Source: Lithospermum erythrorhizon
Lineage: Eukaryota > Streptophyta > Magnoliopsida > Boraginales > Boraginaceae
NCBI GenBank assembly: GCA_019722365.1
Contig: JADFUC010002358.1
Span: 1,178,001-1,242,000 of the forward strand
DNA: 64,000 bases
Direction: 5' to 3'
The notes below the pieces were generated by a model, which was not told the origin of the DNA, ran no database searches, and saw only the letters and a list, made by a program, of their open reading frames with translations. Positions 25,276-37,600 of this stretch are shown here, one piece after another; the stretch's first letter is position 1, and each line of letters opens with the position of its first letter. The position numbers and the translations under genes are program-made.

Positions 25276-26700
25276 AATCAATAATTGGGCCTAGGGAACA
25301 AAAGCTTAACCATCTAAGATCACTTTCAGCAGCTTACTCACAATTTTTTTTAAAAATAAACTTCTTATATCACTTTATTAAATTTAAACATCAATTTTTA
25401 AATTTCACACAAAACCAAATTCCCTAATTTACATTCCTCATTATTAAAAAAATAAAAACTACTAATACATAAATGAATAAAAGATAAAGAAGTTGGAGAG
25501 ATAAACTATTATTTTATTTGATCGTTTAGAAAAAAGTAATTTATGCTAAGAAAATCATTGACAGACAATTTTCAAAGCTAAGAGTAGAAAATGATATCAA
25601 CCAACAAAAAAAGAATAGTTAGCGTAATATTAAACTTCAACGCAAAATCGTGATTTGAAACGAAACGATCACTTAAATTTAAAGAAAAGCTTTGCTGGGA
25701 TTTATCATTTAAACCTAATTTTATAGTATTAAAAGTATATTTAAGGAGGATGGAAGAATAGGTTTGATAGACTTTAGTATGAAATTTATCTGAGAGTATT
25801 AATACAAGCTAATAATTTACATTTTTTGTTACTTTTCAATTATCCTATTCTATATATATAATAGGGAGTGTTTTAGAAACACTGGAATAAGTGTTCTAAG
25901 TGGGTCTTGTACGTTTTACCATGATACAATTTGCAAAGTCGAAAGGTGTCAAAAGTAGACTTTAACTGTGAGAGTTGGAATGGATAGAAACATAGAATTT
26001 AGGGTTTGTAATTTACATATATGTTTCCTGAATGCAAGATCTTAAAAAATTAAAAAATAGTGATTTAAAAAGTATTTATCAATTCAAGATCTTCTTCCTT
26101 AAGTTCGATACATATGTTACCCGACTATTAAGCTCATCGAAGATCATGAATATAAGACTTGAAAACACATATCTTATAAGTTTCTAGGTGATATATTACC
26201 TAACTACCCGCTTTTGGGGACAAGATTTTAATTCAAACACAGACTTAAATTTTATGAAGGTCCCAAAATCAACTTTAAACAAAAAACACACTTAGCTTGG
26301 TTACTATGTGTTTAGTGTAATTGATTATAACACAAAATTGTAACTAAGGTGAGAACAATTTTAGTGTAAAAAACGCATTAAACTACCTATCTTAAAGAAT
26401 AAGAATGAGATCAACTGTATTTTTCTCCCATTCCTATAAAATTTCCAGATGAGGCTTAATGGTCCAATGACAATTTACCTAAGTGCCCAAGTGGTTCATT
26501 TAGAACAAGGCTGGCCAATCACTTTGACCCCACCCCCCATAACCTCACGTCATAAATACATGCAAAGTCTCAATATGACACCCCCAACCTTGCATAAAAT
26601 CAGCTTCTTGTAGCAAATACAGGCAACCAGTTTCAGATTTTGCGGTACCCCTTGTAATATTTACATATTCCTACATTACCCCTCTTATCCCCAACTCTTT
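25276..26700. other. Intergenic, promoter side of the bHLH gene
   Basis: AT-rich, no coding exon recognised. The last 150 bp are C/A-rich with CCCACCCC-type runs and may belong to the bHLH promoter. Confidence 0.3.
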
Positions 26701-26770
26701 AACCTCAACATAATATGTGTATATATCTATCATTCCATAACCATTCTCATCATTATCTCACGCAAAGAAA

Positions 26771-26781
26771 AGCTCTATAAA
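26771..26781 (+). promoter_or_regulatory. Possible TATA box of the bHLH gene
   Basis: CTCTATAAAC about 245 bp before the ATG at 27022. A GGGGGTAAGTTT donor-like site at 26886 suggests the 5' UTR could contain an intron. Confidence 0.45.
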
Positions 26782-27021
26782 CAGCAAAAACAACAAACAA
26801 GTACTTGTACATGCTTGCACATTGATGCACTAAAAAACTAGAAAAGTGTTGTTGCTTTGCTAGCAATTGCATGTTTGGTTTCTGAGAGGGGGTAAGTTTA
26901 GCTAATCCTGTGAATAAAGGAACCTAATCTATATACTTTCCGCAAAGCGCCATTCGGCACAAGAACCCAGAAAGTAGAATCTTGATCCATAATAAGTCAT
27001 CTTTTTGGGACAGTCTCACTA

Positions 27022-28651
27022 ATGAATAGACATATAACACAGATGCTACAGAAACAAAGTACTCCACAGGGCATGATGGGGTACCCCAGAGAAATGGAAT
27101 TCTGTGTGCAGAGGGAACAAGCTCAAATGAAATGGCAACAAGAACAACTACATCAACAACAGCAGCTAAGTTACATGATCAATGACAACAATCAGATGTC
27201 TATGTTCAATTTACCAATTCAGGGGGGCATAAGCAAACAGGAGGATACAATGGGAAGTGGTTGGAATGTATATGGGGTGGGAGATATAAATTGCACACTT
27301 CCAAGGACTGTCAGTTGCCCACCAGCAGTTGCAGAAGCAATCGCCGAGGCAGCGAGAACTAGAAGTAAAGAGGGTTGTTTTATGACAAATCTTAGCTCTG
27401 CTGTTGGAAAAGAGAGCATCATGAAGAGGAAACTTGACAGGACACAGAGCCTAAAGGTATATGTTATCAAGAAGTTCAATTCTAATTATGAATTTGAATT
27501 ACTTAAGTATTTTTTTACACACCCCATGAGTAATAATCAAACTCAATAGGTCTGATAAGATTTTGTAGAACTATGATGTCCTAAATCCCAAATTGATTAC
27601 TTTTCTATCGCTCTCCTTAAGTCAACTACTAATTGTTATACCAAAACGCCTGTCGAAAATATATAGGTAAAAGTAGAAGAGGAAACTAAAGACAAAATGA
27701 AGGGATGCATACACGATGCTGGCTCCAAGATAACAGAAAATCAAAGTAATAGCAATAATGGCAACAAGGAACCATCACCTGATGCTTCCGAGGAAAACTC
27801 CAAAGTTTCCGAGGGTAAAAAACTTGACTATATTCATGTTCGAGCACGTCGTGGCCAAGCCACCGACAGCCACAGTCTAGCTGAAAGAGTAAGTTGGAAC
27901 TTCAATAGCCATTGCACATGAATTGCTCCAAACATTACTTCCATGATTTCCACCATAAAAGTTAGTATAACCTGACTCCTGATTCAGGTAAGGAGGGAAA
28001 AGATAAGTGAAAGAATGAAGTTCCTACAAGATTTAGTACCAGGGTGCAATAAGATCATTGGAAAGGCAGGAATGCTAGATGAAATAATTAACTATGTCCA
28101 ATCCCTTCAAAGACAAGTGGAGGTAGCTAACCCCTAAGAATTATGTAATTTTTAGAAGAAATTATATGCAGACGTACACGCACATGTGTGTATAGGACTA
28201 TAGGTGCATCTACATTCCTTTATCTTCATTTCTAACCCTCAGTTTCCATTATATTGACAGTTCCTATCAATGAAACTCGCTACTGTTAATCCAACAATTG
28301 ATTACAACATAGAGAACTTACTCAATGAAGAGGTATAGGAAAGATAAAATTTTCATCCTTGAATAAAACACCTATTGAAGGTAATGAGTTTGATCACCAT
28401 TTTGTTCCTCGTGCATACAGGTACCGCAAGCTAGCACAAATGAATTTTCCACAATTGCTATACCATCAGAAATGGTTAATCCTGGCAACCTTCAGGTTAA
28501 TCCATTACAAGATCTATGTTCAGGGCCAGAAACTAATGTCAGTCACGATATGGAACTTCGCAGAACCATTAGTGCTCCTGTATCGTTACCGGAAACAGTT
28601 CTTAATCAATCGTACATCAATGTAACTATTCTCAAACCTACTCCAATATAG
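27022..28651 (+). CDS. bHLH transcription factor, subfamily XII (CIB/bHLH62-78-like)
   Basis: Exons 27022-27456, 27667-27888, 27988-28122, 28261-28332 and 28421-28651, all phase 0 with GT-AG junctions, about 364 residues. The DNA-binding region is assembled across exons 2-4: [20 protein letters not shown] | [20 protein letters not shown], then [20 protein letters not shown] | [11 protein letters not shown]. The basic H-E/A-R pattern and loop are typical of E/G-box binding plant factors of the CIB/BEE group, acting as nuclear dimers in light, brassinosteroid or growth responses. Exon 1 is Gln-rich ([13 protein letters not shown]) and carries [20 protein letters not shown]. The C-terminus is uncertain: reading through exon 5 gives a stop at 28651, but a further exon-like segment lies downstream (next entry). 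Confidence 0.93.
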
Positions 28652-28721
28652 AAAAATATAATTTAAGTATGCTTGGTTGCCTAGTTAAAATTCTCCTAAA
28701 TCAAAATTTAACTTCTGGTTA

Positions 28722-28936
28722 TCTGGTTCAATCATGCTTCACCTTGGGATGCTGATCTAGAAAATCTCTATGTCATGGAGTTCCAACAGGGAAAATACTC
28801 ATCTTTTACACAACCATTTACAGGTATGCACAAACAATGTGTTTGGTCAGCTTCACATTCTGCATTGTTAATGGGTACACTAAATCAACCACTTTCTTTA
28901 ATTTTTGTGAAAAGTCAAGGTAGGTCGCTCAAATAA
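28722..28936 (+). pseudogene. Orphan last-exon-like segment of the bHLH gene
   Basis: The frame reads ASPWDADLENLYVMEFQQG then KYSSFTQPFTG, the conserved C-terminal motif of this bHLH group (family form WDADLQNLYNV...QGR..SFPTQPFTG). No AG acceptor precedes it: the frame hits TAA just upstream with no AG between, and QSCF, expected immediately before, is present in a different frame. Either a small deletion removed the acceptor or the sequence has an error. GTATGC at 28824 could be a donor. Confidence 0.6.
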
Positions 28937-31330
28937 AAACAGAGGAAGTAATAATCGGATGAAAGGGAGAATATGAATTAGTATATAATACAACATTAGG
29001 TAAGAGACATATGCAAAAACAGATTTCCTCTGCGGATGGAAAGGGGAGGGAGAAATGTAGCAATCCCGGTTCATTTTTTTGAAACTAGAATTGGGGTAGG
29101 TGTTAGTTATTGGTTGATAGATATTTAAACCAGAATAAGGTAATGGATCTTCTTCGCATTTCTATTCACTAATTGCTACAAGAAAGTCACTTAAGCACAT
29201 CTTAATGTGATATCTGCCGCTTTCATGGCTACCACAAGACGGAAGCCGATTCTCGAAGAAGAAAGAATTGTTGTTGAATCCGTGGTCACCGGGTGTCATG
29301 GGGTTACCCCGCTATGCCGCGCCAGATGCAAGGGCCACGACCTGCCCTGGCGACATCTCTATAACCTTCCCACATCATTACGACTAATCGCTATGACGCT
29401 TCCCTTCTGCCGAGTATCAACCAACTATTAATTGCGGGTGAAGAGGGGCACTTTTCTCGTGAGTACTCTACAGGCAGGCGTTGATTTACTACTAACGGGG
29501 GGGTAATAATTAGTAATTATGTCATTTGATAATTTACTTTCGATTTATTATATCTAGGGGGTCTTTGATATTTTTAATTTAGTTTGGGTTTATTTTAGTG
29601 GGTTCTTGAAAAAAAAGTGAACTTTTGGGTTCATAAGTGGTGGTGTCTTTGTAATGGATGATTAAGTGTTAATTTGCTTAATTATCCTTTAATTTATTGT
29701 TGGTGTGGTGCTGGTCTGTTTTTGTCTATTGTAATGAAAATCCAAGAGTATGGGGTCTCTCTGTATCTACAGGGTACATTTTATCAATGAATCTATTCAC
29801 TAATTTATACTGTCTGTCCGCATATATCCTATATAATCTCCCCCCACACACACACCCACGTCGACCCCCTTCATTATTGTGCATGCTGAACCGAGCCTTA
29901 ATCATTAACTGCAGCGACCTAACATGAATAAACCATATCACTTTCATGGCTAACTTTTTGAAGTCAAGTCTTCAAATTAGTTAAAAGTCAATAAAGCAAT
30001 GCATATACTTTCTTTTTATGTTTGGTCTATGAATTCATTGATGTTGAAAGTGAAACCTCCCCATAACTCTTTCCCACTCATGGGTGCCAAAGGAAATTTG
30101 TCATGTTAAGTGAATCATATATCTAGGGATAAGTTAGTATTTAAAGAACTAGATTTTGAAACTATCACATGGAAACTTAATGTATAGAATTTTAAGAACT
30201 ATTAGTCGAAATCTAATGGACAACATTTCACAGGACATATGGAAGCCACCCAAGTCAAACTGGAGATGTGAATCATCCAAACAAGCTGATGATTATGATT
30301 CTTTTCTAGAAAAATACATGATATTTGTATATATAGTTTCAGTTTTATTATGATGAGATTTAAAAATAGCTCTTTACCAGAGCAACTAGATCGTGTTGCC
30401 AAGAGTTGAGCCATATCAAATGGTGGAATAATTAATATCAGAATTTCATTACTTATCTCCTTAATACAGTTTGACAAGGCATAACATATATTCCTGCAAA
30501 AGATTATGTTGAAAATATGCATTTCGAGTTATTTAGTGAGACTAGAACCTCAAGAATCAATCATATTATTTCCTTTAGCATATGGGAGACAGAACGGGGA
30601 ACTTACGTCCTCGCCTCATCCACAGGCAACATCTCCTAGATTATCTTTGCTTCAATGGCAGTAATATGTGATTTTTGGCAAACTAAATTATATGCAACAA
30701 TTCTCATTTAACCAGATAAGTTCAAAGTCGAAAAACAGATCTTACGAGTATTTCCTAGGAATAATATATACCAGGCATCTCATTCTCATCTTATCTACAA
30801 CTCTTAAGTCATTGCCCCTAGAATAGCACATAGCGAGCTACATATATGTGTTTATTATCGAACATTCGGCATGTAGTCCTTTATTTTCATGATTTATTGA
30901 AATATGAATGAGCTGAAGTGAAGATTCCATAGATCATTACTACATTATGCTATTCACGATTCTATGACTCTATGCATTGGCAAGCTTATGCCCCTCAATA
31001 TCCTGAATACCTTGAGCGGAACGTAGAAGTAAAGAAATCAGAATATCAACAACAGTCAAGGTGCTGTTCCATAGTCCAAGATATGAAAAGAGAAAGACTG
31101 TTGGGCTGGATTTTTTTAAATTATGAAACATATGAATGATATGATCAAGATCAGAGTCATCAGATCACTGAAATGAAATATTGAAAGGCCAATGAGGCAT
31201 GTTGTGCTAGAGGGACGATTGATATAAAGAGTTTAGCGGAAGAAATAATTAACAACTATCGAAGTTCAATATTTTGGTACCAAAACTTTGAAGGGATGGA
31301 TAATGTTTCATTTATGATCATATTCCCAAT
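28937..31330. other. Intergenic between the bHLH and USP genes
   Basis: No exon recognised. A GC-rich patch at 29207-29430 codes for nothing identifiable. A short (CA)n-like run lies at 29842-29856. The two flanking genes converge here (plus and minus). Confidence 0.35.
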
Positions 31331-31433
31331 TTAAGCCAAGAAAAATGTAGAATATTAAAAGGCAATACCCTCATACCTCTGAATGGAAACATACAAAAAA
31401 AAACAGAAAATAACTAACAGAGAGCAAACAAAA

Positions 31434-31502
31434 TTATTGCACACCACATAGATCTCTAAATCAAATAAAAGCAAACAAAATTATTGCACACCACATAGAT
31501 CT
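31434..31502. repeat. 37-bp tandem duplication
   Basis: GCAAACAAAATTATTGCACA plus CCACATAGATCT occurs at 31434 and again at 31471, in the presumed 3' flank of the USP gene. Confidence 0.85.
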
Positions 31503-31637
31503 AAACAAAACACACTAATGTAGAAAACGTAGATAGTCAATCTTAAGGCGGTATCATAAGTTATTCTTCGTGAACAAGATACATGAACTGTCAGAAGAAA
31601 CCTTCATTGCTGAGTGCTTCATCTTTTCCAAGACACT

Positions 31638-34600
31638 CTAAAGAGTGGATTCTTCTCCAGCATCTAGAAATCAACAAAACGGACTCTTATAAACATTAAA
31701 TCTGTATGACCTTAAGATCAAGGTGATTCAGCATTAAAGACAGCTATGTTAAATACCTTTCCCAGGAACTATGACGACTGGTGCGGCTTTACAATGGTGG
31801 AAGCAATATTCACTGACACTTCCCTGCAATACACTGAAGAACAAGTAACAAAGCATGTCAGAAACCTTTTAACCCATACTTATTAACATAATAGATAATA
31901 GAAGGTTGCACAATACTAAACAAAAATCCATATCTTCCAAAGTCCGGAGCAAGTGCAGATTGGAGAAACAAAAGTTCACATAACCAAATACCTCCGCATT
32001 AAGGTTCGGCCCCTGGTACCCATGACCACAGCTGCGGGCTTCAACCTCTCTGCTTCCTTGCAAATTATCTTGCCTGCATCTCCCTCCACTATCCTAGCCT
32101 GTGTCTTCACCTGCTCAGGTTTTTACAATAAAAAGTTAAAAAGATAACTCTCTAAAGGATTTCCACGTTTCACTATGACTACACATTGACATTTCATCTA
32201 CACATTTATAACTTGTGCCAAACGTTGGTGCATCTTGGAGATAATTTGGCAGTGGGTGCGGGGGAGTAAAATTTTGGCAATACTATTTATCTCGATTTTG
32301 GAAAATTGACATTTAATTATAAATTTTTTATAGGTCCTCTAAGAATAATACTTCTTCATTGCAAAATAAGCTTATCATCTAACCAAAAAGATTTCATATG
32401 ATTTATTTAAATCACCTAAAAGTTAATAAAGTTTTACATTTTTCAACGCTGACGTGTAAGACAAGTAAACTTCACCTAAAACAAAGCATAGCGAATGACG
32501 ATAAGCGAATTTGTAAATTTAATGTATGTAAAGTTGCATCAAAAAGCAAACAATCACTTATTTCAAACAATAATTTTTGGATGTATTTATCACTTATTTC
32601 GCTAATTTTGCTTAGTGAAAACATACTGAGACAAGAATTTCGAGACAATTGAAAAAACCATCATGTGAATTTATCCATACAAAGGCATTATTATGATTAA
32701 AGCAGTTAGTTAAAAATAATTAGTTGTATATATGTAGCATATATAAAAACAATATTTAGTTACACATTTCAATTCAAATGTTGAAGGTAGATGCAGTACA
32801 AAACATAAACATGAATCTATCATAACTTTTGAATTCATATATTACTCCCGCTATCCCAAAAGATCGTTGTCCGATTGTAAATTTCATGAATTGAATTTTT
32901 TATTTTGAACTTAAATATTTTTCAATATTGTATACTTTTTTGTAAAAATATAATAATATACTATTTTCAACCTAATTCATCATGAACACGATAACTTTAA
33001 GCAAAATGAATACACCGGGCTGGCTGGGCGTCAAGAAATTTTTCGCTTGATTGCCGCCGCGACCTCCACAAGCAAGGTGGTCACGACGTGAGGGTCACGA
33101 CGGCTCGCCGGGCTTTCTAGAAATAGTCGACGTCGCATGTAATCTCCATCAGAAGCATGTGCGCCACACGACGATAACAAGAACGTAATTGGCGCTTAAG
33201 CAGACCAAAGCTTACCTTATTTCGAGTCACATTAGGCCGAAATTTTCCCATATATACGATGCTTTTTCTATATGTTTCTATCACAAAAATTAACATCCCA
33301 AACAACTTTCTGTAGGTAATATTATCAATCATCATCAATAATATTATAAGATTTCGAGAATACTGGTTATAAAGATACTCAATCGGTTGCTCTAGCTTGA
33401 TGTGTGAATTGTAACAATCTTCCTATTGCTTTAAATACTGGGCAGCTGAAGAATGTGACGCACCTTTCACATCGGTGAACCCGTATAAATTTCGTTGCGG
33501 TCGTTTATTTAATTTACTTACGTAGCTAATATCATCGCTTAGGTTCGGGGCGACAATAGGGCTCATAATCACAACAATCGCAGACGTAGAAATAAAGTTC
33601 TCGATTAAAATTCCGGTATCTTCAACGTCAATAACGGGCGAGTTTACCACATTACGTCAGGTAGAAGTTTGACGGATAGATGTGATTGAAGCATTTAATA
33701 CAAGGATTATCCAGATGGTAAAAAGCCGAATGCTCTATTACGGCGTGTTCTATACATTTCTGATTTTGCGATTTTAACGGAAAGACATGCATAAGTGCCT
33801 TTCAGCTGATCAAACCATGTTCGGTCTGCAGCGTAGTTGTTAATGCTGCCATGAGACTACAATAAAAAGTCGAGTCAAGCTGATTTAATCTGTATTTGGT
33901 GAACCCACGCCTCACAACAAGTGCACGGTTAACGAAGTTACTGTTTACCTCATGACGTCGTAAAATATCCCATAACTGCATACACCTTAATTACTCTTTA
34001 ATAGCTTTAATAAACCAATTATCTACATCGCTTCTCAAGGATTCGATGATTTAGCCATACATCGATATTATCGACATCTTTGTACAAATACTTTGTTCAC
34101 AATGAATGCTAGCCAAGAACTCCACAGAAAATGCTAAGCTCGAACTTAAGATAAATGGCGGAGAATGCTTTATCCTGAGCACAGAAACCGACATGTGGGA
34201 TAAAAAGATTTTGGCAATTGAATGCGAAAGAGAGGAACTCCAATCGTATGAATAAAGAAGAATAAAATCGGTGTCAAAGCTCATTTATGCACAGCAAAGA
34301 ATAAATGAGGCCTGTAAAATCTATGTGATATAAACAATTGAGGACGATTTCAGAAACAATAGTCATGTTATTAATAACGTGAAGATTATACTCATTGGTT
34401 TTGTGATCTTTACACTCTAATTATACGTAAAATTAACAATACAAAACATACATCGATCCATAGTCAAGTCAATGTAAGCATTTAACAACAATGCTTTATT
34501 CCTTTCTCTCTTGGGGACATTTTTATTAGATTTTTAGACGGTAGTTTTCGCAAATAATGACAGCCTCTTTATATAGCTGCTGGCTTCCAGGACAACAAAA

Positions 34601-37600
34601 AGGTCTGTAACACTACCCACTCACCTAATTACATTCTTAAATCAATCTTAATTATGGCATTTGCAGGCCGACTAAACCCACTAATTCTTTAACTTCAATA
34701 TTTTAATAACCATCAACTTAAAATTCCTTTTTAATAAAGAATTTTACTCTTTTCATATTATATTTAATTCATAATATATTATTAATAATATAAATAATCT
34801 AACAATCTCCCACTTCGTCCATATACCATTTGACGATTCAAAAGAAATTATAAGCAAGACCTTTCAATGAATCAACAATTCCATCAACTATAATCAAACT
34901 AATTGGATCATACGTCACAAGTCATTTAATCGATACGATTCCTTCCATGATCACAAACCAATTTAATCCGCATTACTTTTATTCGGGGAGTCGTAAGCTT
35001 CTCAACTTTTGAGAAACATTTCGTGGTCGCCTCAATATAACCATTCACGTACATAACCATAATATGAGAAACACTTTATCAAGCGTAAACATGTCCTTTA
35101 ATCGAATTCAAACGCCACTTCTTTATTCGAACAAAACCATTCATACATACGTAAAATTATTCTTCCATAACATGCCTTTATAATACTAATCCTTTCACAT
35201 ACAATGGGGTCTTAAAGTAGTGGTAATCCCTTAGTTAATCTGATCCGCTACCATTAAGTTTGTACCAATACGATCACTGTATTACACCTTTTGTTTCCAA
35301 GAGAATTTCTTTGCATGTATAAGTACTAGATCCATATAAATTTGTATTTAGTCCAAGCATCCAAATAGAATCAATCAGATAACCAATCACCTCGAGCATC
35401 CCAATTTTCATGGCAAAGATTTAGCCCTCGCGCCAGAAATACCTAAGTGACCTTCTTTGGCAAATTTTCCAGTTGGTCCATTCCGGGGTTACTTGAGCAT
35501 TTCCACTGCTGGCTACGAATCGCAAAGCTAATATTATCCGCCGAGTACATTGCCTGAAAGCATACATGACTCCCAACCACCGACGAGCTGTGAATATCTT
35601 CAGCTTCTTTCACCCAAATCATTTAGTGATATCAAACAACCGAATTGCCCCCTTTCTCGAATTGGAACAATTCCCGAAGAGCACTTTTCCATTCTAAACC
35701 TCTCTAAAAAACTTTACCGATGTAAGCTTTCTCAGGATGTGCCTCTAATATTCCTCGGATCTATCACGGAATATTTCAATACCAATCACATATTACAGTT
35801 TCACCCATATCTTCATTTGAAAGTTATTGTGAGAGAAACTTTACATCATGTAATAATCCAACATCATTAGCAAAGAAGGAACAAATGTCATCAACATATG
35901 TGACTAAAATAATAAACTTACTCCCATCGACCTTCATGAAGATACACCTATCAACGGTGTTTTCTCAAAGCCATATAATGTAACGATATTTTTAAACTTT
36001 AGATACCATTTTCGGGAAAGTTTTATTTTATCCATATATCGACTTCTTTAGCTTACACACCAACTTTTCGCCCAAATGGGTCACAAACCATCTACTGATC
36101 CATAAACTTCTTTCCTTAAGTTTCCATTCAAAAAAGCGTGTTTTCACATCCATTCGCTGCCTCCGCATCATAACGGCTCAATTAACGCCAAAAACAATTC
36201 TTAAAGAATCCTTCTTAAAAACCGGCAGGCGTTTCTTCTTTATCAACACATTCTTTCGAGCGAAACCTTTAAAGAACAAAGCCCTGCCTCAATGTTATAA
36301 TATCGCCTTTAGTCTCGCTTTGATCTCAAGGACCATTTACAAATCAACTCGCTAACCTTTGCAGAAACTTCAACTAAGTCCCGTACTTTGTCATTATCCA
36401 TTGATTTCAACTCATCTTTCATAGCATTTAACCATTTTTCCTCTCGAATCATACATTTCATTATTGATTGAAAGAACCTGCCTTTTATCAATACTTAAGT
36501 CACATCAAGTAGAATAAAACCACATAATCATCCGAATACCGGCCTTTCCTGCCTGTAGACTTTCTCGACGCTATTTTCAGGGTTCATTTGATACCGTTCA
36601 TTGCTGATTTCATTGATACTGTCAATATCGGGATAGTCCACTACGCTGTGACATTATTTCGGTGAGAGACACTTCAATTTAAACACTGGGACAAGTATCT
36701 CCCCACTTGCTTCCTTCTTCAAAATTTACGCTCGGTGATTCTCCACTCCCACCGATACTTAATTCATTCTCACAAACCATTACCAGCTTCCCAACTATCC
36801 TCGTATATTGTTAGATAATAAAATATGTACCCTTTTGATTTTCCATACCCCATGAAATACGTATTTGCTCCTTTAATCGAGCTTTTTCAGCGTGGATTAT
36901 ATATTCTACTTCCCTCGACAACCCCAAATACGCTTTTAAACTAGATTTCCTTGTCCACAGCTTCATAAAAGTGAGTTTTGCGGAACAAATTTACTAAAAC
37001 CCCGGGTGTTGTTACGCAGCTAGCCTTTTAATTTAATATGTCCACAAAGATAAAGGCATATCACATACTTAACATACTGCATTTCTATTGAGTACGATTC
37101 CGCCTTCAGCCTATACCATTTTTATTAGCGCGCACTTGCATAGTATATCGCAAGACATACGCCGACTTCAAGAAACTTTGTAAACGGACTGTGACATTTG
37201 CCCACTTTCATTGTATTTACCACAATATTCTCCACCTCTATCCGACCTCACAACCTTTACTTTTTGTATCTAACCGCCTTCTACCTCTATTAATGAATAC
37301 TTTAACGTTTCACCAACGAGACTTTTCATGCAATATATACATATCCATAACGCGAGTAATCAATAAAAGCGTAATCTAAATACTTTTCTCCACTCCAAGA
37401 CATTTAAGCTTCAAATGACCACAAATATCGGCACAGACAATTCAAGAAGTTTTCAGGCTTGCCGCTTTTCATTGTATCAGGTTTCGTTTCGCTTTAATAC
37501 AATCAACACATACATTTAGTTCAGAAATTCACCGAGGGAAGCGAGGATTTCACTTTTAACCAACCTCAACATCCTTTCTTTGCATATACGACTCCAATCT

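Noticed and set aside
27219..27479. Minus-strand ORF opposite bHLH exon 1
   Set aside because: Shadow of the coding exon.
35550..35870. 106-residue plus-strand ORF
   Set aside because: Antisense to the reverse transcriptase remains of copia B.
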